Source: Myxococcales bacterium
GTDB taxonomy: Bacteria; Myxococcota_A; UBA9042
DNA length: 40,120 nucleotides
Reading direction: 5' to 3'
Assembly: GCA_009692465.1 (NCBI GenBank)
Contig: SHZD01000033.1
Coordinates: 1 to 40,120, forward strand
Shown piece by piece: positions 1-6,537 of the stretch. The notes below the pieces were generated by a model. The model had not been told where the DNA came from. It made no database searches and saw only the letters and a program-made list of their open reading frames with translations. How positions within the stretch are numbered: position 1 is the first letter of the stretch; each line of letters begins with the position of its first letter. A program made the translations under genes and the position numbers.

Positions 1-207
1 CTAGGAGCCTGTCGGAAATCAATCGGTTATGAAATGTCTATTAGGTTATACACAATGAATCTATTACGATCCGACAGGCTCCTAGCCAGTCAAATATTCT
101 CAACTGCCCGAGAACTGCCCGGAGTGAATCCGCGCAGTTTCGGACAGTTGCCGCCGTCTAGCCAGACGGCGCTAGGAGCGAGTCGGAATACTCCGACACG
201 CTCCTAG
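1..207 (+). repeat. Repeat A copy 1: 207-bp multi-hairpin element with CTAG ends
   Basis: First of three full-length 207-bp copies (others 2735-2941 inverted, 8933-9139 direct). A 16-mer, CTAGGAGCCTGTCGGA or close variants, occurs four times in alternating orientation: 1-16, 70-85 (inverted), 172-187 and 192-207 (inverted). Thus 1-85 has perfect inverted ends, 172-207 is a 16-bp stem with a 4-nt loop, and the outer ends 1-16 and 192-207 match at 15 of 16. Between them lie arms 101-118/134-150 and a perfect 7-bp hairpin, GCCGTCT/AGACGGC, at 153-170. No long ORF is carried. The final CTAG supplies the TAG stop of the flavin-reductase gene at 204-206. It looks like a non-autonomous mobile element; the mobilising enzyme is not in the window. 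Confidence 0.9.
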
Positions 208-773
208 CGCACGGAAAAGACTTGTCCGTCAGCGACGTAGGCACCGCCAGCCACATGATGAAAAGCTCGCAGATGCTCAGGCACGTCGTCCCGCAAACGC
301 ACCGTTGTCTCGTCCACACTATACACAGCGTCATCGGCCCAAGCAGCGACCACTTCGGCAATCAACAAGTCGTAGCGCTGCTCAACGCTTGGCTCATCGA
401 CCATTCTGCACTCAAGCCAAGCGACGCAGCCCGTGACGAGTGGAGCATTTACGACTGCGCCAGGCTCTGAAGACAAACCGAATTTCAACCACTTGTCGAC
501 CAATCTGCCCGTGCAACTGCCCACCGCGTCCGTCTGCTCGGCCAGGCCGCGCGGAGGCACTTGCACTACCAGTTCACGCGAAGCGTCGATGAGCGAACGG
601 GTAAGGTCGCCAGCACCAATGACGACCGCGATTTTGGGCGGGTCGAAGTCCAGCGGCATCGTCCAAGCCGCCGCCATAACGTTGGTTTGACCGTTCGCGG
701 CCGCCGAAACCAGAGTAACGGGCCCGTGATTGATGAGTCGATAGCACTTGTTGAGCGGGACGGCTACGCGCAT
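204..773 (-). CDS. Flavin reductase-like (FMN-binding split-barrel) family protein
   Basis: A 189-aa cytoplasmic protein without signal peptide or membrane segment. The N-terminal half has the flavin-reductase-like split-barrel pattern: VTLVSA at about residues 19-24, then the Asn of the NVMAAAW segment and the DPPKIAVVIG strand, which normally line the FMN site. Family members are flavoredoxins, small NAD(P)H:flavin oxidoreductases or flavin-binding proteins; the partner here cannot be told from sequence. The ATG at 771-773 has an AAGGA ribosome site a few bases upstream. It lies 75 bp downstream of the ABC exporter gene on the same strand, so the two are probably co-transcribed. The stop TAG lies inside the terminal CTAG of repeat A, so the 3' end abuts the element directly. 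The length is normal for the family, so truncation is not evident. Confidence 0.8.
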   Translation of the reverse strand: MRVAVPLNKCYRLINHGPVTLVSAAANGQTNVMAAAWTMPLDFDPPKIAVVIGAGDLTRSLIDASRELVVQVPPRGLAEQTDAVGSCTGRLVDKWLKFGLSSEPGAVVNAPLVTGCVAWLECRMVDEPSVEQRYDLLIAEVVAAWADDAVYSVDETTVRLRDDVPEHLRAFHHVAGGAYVADGQVFSVR

Positions 774-848
774 GGAATTCCTTTTCAGCGCGGGCTGGTG
801 ACCGCATCGCCCAGCGACCGGGCTATTGGGACTGATGGCAGGCCGAAT

Positions 849-2663
849 TCAATTGACGGCCTGCCCCGCAAACACTTGGTGTTCGATCAAGCGCTTGTAG
901 GTTCCGCCCTGACCTAACAACTGGTCGTGATTGCCCAATTCGACCAGCTTACCGTTGTCGAGCACCGCGATGGCGTGAGCACTGCGCACTGTACTCAACC
1001 GATGAGCGATGATCAGTGCGGTCCGTCCTTGCATGAGGCGGGCCAAGGCTTTTTGCACCAATGCCTCGCTTTCCGCATCCAGATTGGACGTCGCTTCGTC
1101 CAAGATCAGCACTCTGGGGTCGGCTAACAGCGCGCGGGCTATGGCCACCCGTTGGCGTTGGCCCCCAGAAAGCTGGACACCTCGCTCGCCGACCAAAGTC
1201 GCGTAGCCGGAACTAAACGAGGTAATAAAATCATGGGCATGGGCGTCGCGTGCCGCGGATTCGATTTGTTCTTGAGTCGCATTGGGCAAACCATAGGCGA
1301 TGTTTTCTGCGATCGAACCCGAAAACAACACCGGCTCTTGACTGACAATCGCGATACTGCGGCGCAGGTCCGCCAAGCGCAGGTGACGGACGTCAACGCC
1401 GTCCAGTTGTACGGTGCCAGCGGAGACATCAAAAAACCGCTGCAACAACGCCGCCAAAGTCGACTTACCGGCCCCAGAACTGCCTACCAACGCGATCCAC
1501 TTGCCAGCTGGCACATCCAGAGTAACGTCTTGAATAACTTGGCGATCCAGGCGCGTCGGGTAGGTGAACTCGACGTGGTCAAAGCGCACATGACCTTTGC
1601 CGTCCGGCAACGCTAGCGGGTCAGCTGGATCCGCAATGTTCGACATTTCGCCCAAGATCTCAAAAACGCGGTCCGTGGAGCCGGCTGCCCGCTGCAAGGA
1701 GCCACCCAAACTTGCCAAAGCCGCTACAGAAGACGCCACCATGGCGGTGTACAGCAGAAAGGCCGCCAAATCACCGGCGCTGAGTTCACCTTGCAGAACA
1801 GCGCGGCCGCCCACCCAAACCACGATGGTGATAGACAGCGAAACTGCGAAAGTGAACAGCGCCATGAACGACGACCGCCACATAATCAGGCCGCGTTGAG
1901 CATCCACGGCCTCGCCAATGCGCTGGCGATAGGCCTTGCCTTCATCGAGTTCGCGCACAAAAGCTTGCACAGTTTGGATCGCTCCCAGAACCTCCTGTGC
2001 TCGAATCCCCGCTGCCGCTAAACGATCCTGAATTCCACGTGCCATTCCGCGCACTTTTCGGCCAAAGCGCACTACAAAAATGGCCAGCGGCGGTACAACG
2101 GCCAGCATCACTAGCGTCAGTTTCCAGTTTTCAAACAACAAGAGAATAATGCCACCGATCAACGTGACACTGTGCCGCAATGCCATGCTCAGCTCGGAGC
2201 CGACCAAGCCTTCGACAACAGTGACGTCGCTCGACAAGCGCGACAAGATTTCGCCGGTGTGGCGCTGGTGAAACCAAGTCGGTGGCAAAGTGAGGAGTTT
2301 GTCGAATGCACGCGTGCGCAGATCGGCGACCACCCGCATACCCAGCCAGCTCATCTGGTAGTGGCGAATCCAAATGAGTCCGGCCTGCAGACCAAAAACC
2401 ACAACGAGCACAACGCTCAACTCGTTCAAATGGCTTAGGCTTTTGGCCGTCGATGAGATGTCGACCGCGTAGCGCGCAACTTGCGGATACACCAGCCCGA
2501 GCCCAGTGCTGGCCAGCAACGCCACCGCCGCCACCCAAAACCGCGCCCAGTAGGGTTTAACCAACTGAAGCAGTTGCAACAAGGGCCGCAGATCGCGTGA
2601 CGGCTCCCCCAAACTGGTTGTGCCTCCTTGGGGCCGAACGGGACTTTGCACGTCAACTCGCAT
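849..2663 (-). CDS. ABC exporter, fused permease and ATPase (MsbA/multidrug type)
   Basis: A 604-aa half-transporter for the inner membrane, expected to work as a homodimer exporting lipids or hydrophobic compounds. Residues about 35-320 form the six-helix type I exporter membrane domain (first helix FWVAAVALLASTGLGLVY). Residues about 355-595 are the ATPase: Walker A GSSGAGKST, Q-loop VSQEPVLFSG, signature LSGGQRQR, Walker B VLILDEATSNLD and H-loop IIAHRLST. All catalytic residues are present. The substrate cannot be inferred; the sequence resembles bacterial MsbA/BmrA and eukaryotic ABCB10-type proteins. The ATG at 2661-2663 has no convincing Shine-Dalgarno, so the start is moderately sure. 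Repeat A copy 2 lies only about 70 bp upstream of this start, so the promoter must be in that gap, inside the element or beyond it. Confidence 0.93.
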   Translation of the reverse strand: MRVDVQSPVRPQGGTTSLGEPSRDLRPLLQLLQLVKPYWARFWVAAVALLASTGLGLVYPQVARYAVDISSTAKSLSHLNELSVVLVVVFGLQAGLIWIRHYQMSWLGMRVVADLRTRAFDKLLTLPPTWFHQRHTGEILSRLSSDVTVVEGLVGSELSMALRHSVTLIGGIILLLFENWKLTLVMLAVVPPLAIFVVRFGRKVRGMARGIQDRLAAAGIRAQEVLGAIQTVQAFVRELDEGKAYRQRIGEAVDAQRGLIMWRSSFMALFTFAVSLSITIVVWVGGRAVLQGELSAGDLAAFLLYTAMVASSVAALASLGGSLQRAAGSTDRVFEILGEMSNIADPADPLALPDGKGHVRFDHVEFTYPTRLDRQVIQDVTLDVPAGKWIALVGSSGAGKSTLAALLQRFFDVSAGTVQLDGVDVRHLRLADLRRSIAIVSQEPVLFSGSIAENIAYGLPNATQEQIESAARDAHAHDFITSFSSGYATLVGERGVQLSGGQRQRVAIARALLADPRVLILDEATSNLDAESEALVQKALARLMQGRTALIIAHRLSTVRSAHAIAVLDNGKLVELGNHDQLLGQGGTYKRLIEHQVFAGQAVN

Positions 2664-2734
2664 CGGCGCACTCTGTGCCGGAAGGCGTAATGAAAGGATG
2701 CAATGGCCGGTGGCGCAACGTGAGCGAATCGCGT

Positions 2735-2941
2735 CTAGGAGCGTGTCGGAGTATTCCGACTCGCTCTTAGCGTCGTCTGGCTAGACGGCGGCAACTGTCT
2801 GAAACTGCACCGATTCACTCCGGGCAGTTCTCGGACAGTTGAGAATAGTTGACTGGCTAGGAGCCTGTCAGATCGTAATAGATTCATTGTGTATAATCTG
2901 ATAGACATTTCACAACCGATTGATTTCCGACAGGCTCCTAG
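2735..2941 (-). repeat. Repeat A copy 2 (inverted)
   Basis: The reverse complement of this stretch aligns without gaps over all 207 positions with copy 1, differing at scattered sites only. The outer CTAG-bounded ends and the short-loop hairpin (here 2735-2770) are preserved. It lies between the start of the ABC exporter (2663) and the promoter region of the 3100 gene, so both divergent genes sit next to it. Confidence 0.9.
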
Positions 2942-2982
2942 CCGGTTCGGCACGATTGCGACCGTTGTGGGTTCGGCGAATG

Positions 2983-3057
2983 GCACATGTGGCATGTGTC
3001 AAAGAACGTAAAGGTGCAGCAACACGGTTCAATCGGCACTGCCACATGTGCTACACT
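2983..3057 (+). promoter_or_regulatory. Putative promoter with two CACATGTG operator-like palindromes
   Basis: GCACATGTGGC at 2983-2993 and GCCACATGTGC at 3041-3051 are exact reverse complements, and each contains the 8-bp palindrome CACATGTG. The second lies immediately before TACACT (3052-3057), a possible -10 box, with a weak TTCAAT 18 bp upstream as -35. The ATG of the lipoprotein gene follows at 3100. The arrangement would suit a dimeric regulator binding two sites about 57 bp apart. The palindromes are directly visible; the promoter assignment is inference. Confidence 0.35.
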
Positions 3058-3099
3058 CGTCGTCGATGGTCCGCTCGCTGCGGCGCCTTGGGAGCTGAA

Positions 3100-4857
3100 A
3101 TGCGCCGCAATATTGGAGTCTTAGCCAGCGTCACCCCCTGTCGGTGGGGAAGCCTGATCCGAACTTGGTGCACACTTTCCTCGCTCCTGACGGCAGTTGC
3201 CTGTGAAGATGGTACTTCTGGCGGCGGTGCCGCACTGGTGCAAGGTACCGGTGGTAGCAACCTCGCAGACGGTGGCAGTGTCGCCACTGACGGTCAGGCG
3301 GAAGTCACCATCGTTGGCGCCGACGGCAGCGCTGCAACCAGCGGGGATGGCTCGTCGGCAACAGCGCAAGATGCTGGAGCTACAGATGGGGCGCTTGGTG
3401 GCGATGTGGGCTTGCCGCCGGTAGATGCAGCCCCAGTCGACCCGGCACTGTCGTGCGTCGGCAAGTGCGGACAAGCCCAACCCAACAAATGGAAGTGTCA
3501 GTGCGACCCGAAGTGCGCGACCTATAAGGACTGTTGCGCTGATTTCGAAGAAGTATGCAAGTCAGATCCTGGTCCGGGTCCCGGCCCCGATCCGGTGCAA
3601 ATCTTGGGTTGCCTGCAGAAATCATGCCCGAGCAATGTGGCCAAGTGCACTGCTGACCCCCTGTGCGCGCAGTTTTGGGAATGCGCCAAGGCGTGCAAAG
3701 ACAGTAACTGCTTGCAATTGTGCGGCAACAAGTTTGACCTCAAAAAATTGGAGCCGGTGTTGCAGCCGCTGCTCGATTGTGGGCAAAAAGCCGCGTGTTT
3801 TGAAGGTGGTAGCACGGTGACTCCGCCAAGCGGGCCGGTGTGTGGTGACGGCAAATGCGAGCAGCCTGAAAACAGCTTGAATTGCCAGAAAGATTGCCCG
3901 AATACGCCACCTGGCGACGCCCAAAAGTGTCTCAACGACAAGTGCAAAGACCAATACACGACGTGCTTCAAGAGCCAAACATGTGTATCTGCGGTAGCTT
4001 GCATCAATACTGGCAAGCCTCAGCAGCAGTGCGTCAGCGACGACAAGACTGCCCAGCAACTCAACGCGATGTTGCAGTGCGGTTACCAAAACGGCTGCTT
4101 GAACGGTGGCCAACCGCCAGCCGAGTGCGGCAATGCAAAGTGCGAACCTGGTGAAACATTTAAAAATTGTCCGAAAGATTGCGAAGCACCGCCACCACCC
4201 ACCGATGCGCTGACCAAATGCGTGGCTGAAAAATGCGCTGCGGGCTACGCCAGCTGTGCCGTCAACGAGAGCTGCCTTAAGGCCCTGACGTGCATTGGCA
4301 AGGGCGGTTCGCTGCAGACTTGCGCAGCTGGCCTAGGCTCCACCAGTAGCCAGTTAATTGCCGTCCTCGGCCAATGCGCCTATCAAAACGGTTGCTTGTC
4401 GAACACCGGTACCGGGGGCGACTCCTGCAAAGGCAAATGTGGTCAGTTCACCGCTGGGGCCAAATGCCAATGCAATCAGGTATGCAAACAGATGGGTAAT
4501 TGCTGCGCCGACTTTGACACCCAATGCGGTTCGACGTCGACCGGGTCGTGCCAAGGCAAGTGCGGTCAATTCACGCCGGGCGCCCAATGCCAGTGCAATA
4601 CGGAATGCAACACCTTCAAGAACTGCTGCGGCGACTTTGAAAAGCTGTGCAGCGACGCCCCACCGACCGGCGTTTGCGGCGACGGCGTATGCACCGCGCC
4701 GGCAGAAACCGCCACGAGTTGTCCCAAAGACTGCAGCCAGACACCGCCGCCTGCCGGAAAACCGTGCAAGACTAAAGGCGATTGTGCTGATGCTGAGATT
4801 TGCTGTGGGTTGGCCAACGGCAGTCAAGTCTGTGCCCTCGCTGGGCAGTGCAAGTAG
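3100..4857 (+). CDS. Cys-rich lipoprotein with three somatomedin-B-like modules
   Basis: A predicted 585-aa exported lipoprotein; the start is the ATG at 3100-3102 with GGGAG about 6 bases upstream. A signal peptide ends in a lipobox-like TAVAC, followed by a low-complexity Gly/Ala/Asp/Thr linker to about residue 115. Three somatomedin-B-like modules (pattern CxxKCG, CxC, C, DCC or NCC, DF, C) start near residues 118, 442 and 483. Between them are three copies of a 55-65-aa Cys module ending in QCGYQNGCL or similar, and three CGDGxC...CPKDC loops. The C-terminus has a further Cys cluster (GDCADAEICC). Many disulphides are expected, so it probably sits outside the cytoplasm, on the cell surface. 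Somatomedin-B domains are best known from vitronectin and other animal proteins; a binding role is only inference. Repeat A copy 2 precedes its promoter. Confidence 0.8.
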   Translation: MRRNIGVLASVTPCRWGSLIRTWCTLSSLLTAVACEDGTSGGGAALVQGTGGSNLADGGSVATDGQAEVTIVGADGSAATSGDGSSATAQDAGATDGALGGDVGLPPVDAAPVDPALSCVGKCGQAQPNKWKCQCDPKCATYKDCCADFEEVCKSDPGPGPGPDPVQILGCLQKSCPSNVAKCTADPLCAQFWECAKACKDSNCLQLCGNKFDLKKLEPVLQPLLDCGQKAACFEGGSTVTPPSGPVCGDGKCEQPENSLNCQKDCPNTPPGDAQKCLNDKCKDQYTTCFKSQTCVSAVACINTGKPQQQCVSDDKTAQQLNAMLQCGYQNGCLNGGQPPAECGNAKCEPGETFKNCPKDCEAPPPPTDALTKCVAEKCAAGYASCAVNESCLKALTCIGKGGSLQTCAAGLGSTSSQLIAVLGQCAYQNGCLSNTGTGGDSCKGKCGQFTAGAKCQCNQVCKQMGNCCADFDTQCGSTSTGSCQGKCGQFTPGAQCQCNTECNTFKNCCGDFEKLCSDAPPTGVCGDGVCTAPAETATSCPKDCSQTPPPAGKPCKTKGDCADAEICCGLANGSQVCALAGQCK

Positions 4858-4879
4858 TCTCACGGGCCTTACAAATTAC

Positions 4880-5005
4880 GTCGCGGGCAGTGCAAATATT
4901 GTCGCGGGCAGTGCAAATATTGTCGCGGGCAGTGCAAATGTTGTCGCGGGCAGTGCAAATATTGTCGCGGGCAGTGCAAATATTGTCGCGGGCAGTGCAA
5001 ATATT
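4880..5005. repeat. Six 21-bp direct tandem repeats upstream of nadA
   Basis: Six head-to-tail units of 21 bp, each beginning GTCGCGGGCAG and ending GCAAATATT, occupy exactly 126 bp; only unit 3 differs (AAATGTT). The motif GGGCAGTGCAA also occurs at 4844-4854, at the very end of the preceding gene, so the array may have been seeded from that 3' end. The unit equals two helical turns, which puts each copy on the same face of DNA. The array ends 64 bp before the nadA start. There are no variable spacers, so it is not a CRISPR. It may be a regulator-binding array or a slippage product. Confidence 0.92.
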
Positions 5006-5069
5006 GTCGCCTCGGCTATACCATTAGGGTCGCTGCGGCCTGCGCGTTGATGCGCTGCGGTTAGACTCC

Positions 5070-6521
5070 GTGAACGATTTTCCAAGCTTGCGCATTACGC
5101 GCTCCAATTTGGTCGCCCAAGGCGCATTTGCTGAGAGCCAAGCGGCCTTCTTGGAGCCAGACCGCGCTTCAGTCGAGCGTCTGGATGCGGCACTGCGACT
5201 CGGCAACGTCGGTGTTGTAGCTCATTTTTACATGGATCCGGAGTTGCAGGGTGTGCTCAGCGCTTGCAGTTGGCCGCACATCCACATTTCAGATTCGCTG
5301 GTGATGGCGGATCGCGCGGTGACGATGGCGCAGGCTGGCGCGGCCGCTATTTGTGTAGCCGGCGTTGATTTTATGAGTGAAAATGTGCGCGCAGTTCTCG
5401 ACAGCGCCGGGTTTGCCCATATTCCTGTTTTCCGGCTTGCGGCGTCCCCGATTGGTTGCTCGTTGGCCCAGGCAGCGGAGGCACCAGCTTATTCGGCGTT
5501 CTTGGAGCAAGCGACGCTAACGCCGCAATCCCTGCACGTGGTCTACATCAATACCAGCTTGCGAACCAAGGCCAGCGCTCACGCTCAGGTCCCGACTATT
5601 ACTTGCACTTCTAGCAATGTTGTCCAGACGATTCTGGCTGCCGCAGTGGCACTGCCTCAAGCGCATATTTGGTATGGACCGGATACCTATATGGGTGAAA
5701 ACCTTTGTGTTTTGCTCGATTCGTTTGCCGCCATGCCGCCCGCCGAGTTTGACCTGCAGTTTCCTCACATCAGTCAGAGTGAGGTCGTCAGGCTGCGGCA
5801 ACGTTTTCATCCGTTTCAGCAGGGCAATTGCATTGTTCACCACCTGTTTGGCAGTGCAGTTGTCGAGCAGGTCAAGGCGCACTATGCCGATGCGCTGCTA
5901 GCCGCCCACTTGGAGGTGCCAGGCGAAATGTTCGCGTTGGCCAATCAGGCCCAGCTCCATGGCCGAGGTGTTGTCGGTTCGACCTCAAATATATTGGAAT
6001 TTCTGGCTGCCCGCACTTCTGCGGCGACACGCGATGGCAGCGCGCTCGTGCGCTGTGTGCTGGGCACTGAAGCGGGGATGATCACTGCGATCGTTCGTCG
6101 AATTCAGCACATCCTGCAAACTGAAGGCAGTGAATTAGCGGTGGAAATTATTTTTCCGGTCGCCGCCGAGGCCATTACCATTAGTGGCGATGCACTTTTG
6201 CCAGTGGTGCCGGGGCCGCAAGGCGGCGAAGGCTGCTCGACTGCCGGCGGCTGCGCGACTTGCCCGTACATGAAAATGAATAGTTTGGATGCCTTGGTGG
6301 CGGTGGTTGACCGCGTCGTTGCAAGTGATTGGGTCGAACTTCGCCGTTTTGCGGTCCAACTGCGCGCTGAAACGCTCGCTGGGCGCTCCATGGTCGATCT
6401 TGGCGCCGCGCCGATCCTGCATATGCGAGCATTTCAACGGAGCGGTCACTTGCCCGAGGCTTTGCTGGATGATGTGCGGAACCGGTTTGCTCCTTCACCA
6501 CCGATCACGATGCAGAACTAG
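5070..6521 (+). CDS. nadA: Quinolinate synthase NadA, long form
   Basis: A 483-aa cytoplasmic [4Fe-4S] enzyme that condenses iminoaspartate with dihydroxyacetone phosphate to quinolinate, the first committed precursor of NAD. Recognisable blocks are VAHFYMDPELQGVL, HISDSLVMADRAV, GVDFMSENVRAVLD, VVYINTSLRTKA, TITCTSSNVVQTIL, WYGPDTYMG, GNCIVHHLF and GCATCPYMKMNSL. Candidate cluster cysteines lie in IGCSL, GNCIVH and GGCATCPYM. The enteric enzyme is about 350 aa; this one is longer and its block wording is that of the long cyanobacterial/plant-plastid type (from memory). The predicted start is GTG at 5070-5072 without a clear Shine-Dalgarno, so the N-terminus is uncertain. No nadB or nadC is visible nearby. 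The gene converges on the helicase gene with only 16 bp between stops. Confidence 0.93.
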   Translation: MNDFPSLRITRSNLVAQGAFAESQAAFLEPDRASVERLDAALRLGNVGVVAHFYMDPELQGVLSACSWPHIHISDSLVMADRAVTMAQAGAAAICVAGVDFMSENVRAVLDSAGFAHIPVFRLAASPIGCSLAQAAEAPAYSAFLEQATLTPQSLHVVYINTSLRTKASAHAQVPTITCTSSNVVQTILAAAVALPQAHIWYGPDTYMGENLCVLLDSFAAMPPAEFDLQFPHISQSEVVRLRQRFHPFQQGNCIVHHLFGSAVVEQVKAHYADALLAAHLEVPGEMFALANQAQLHGRGVVGSTSNILEFLAARTSAATRDGSALVRCVLGTEAGMITAIVRRIQHILQTEGSELAVEIIFPVAAEAITISGDALLPVVPGPQGGEGCSTAGGCATCPYMKMNSLDALVAVVDRVVASDWVELRRFAVQLRAETLAGRSMVDLGAAPILHMRAFQRSGHLPEALLDDVRNRFAPSPPITMQN

Positions 6522-6537
6522 CGATAGCGAAGCAAGG

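Noticed and set aside
2981..2996. Sigma-54 promoter (TGGCAC at 2981)
   Set aside because: The -12 GC is not at the required spacing after the -24 GG.
4880..5005. CRISPR-like array
   Set aside because: Units are head to tail with no variable spacers and there are no cas genes; it is a tandem repeat.
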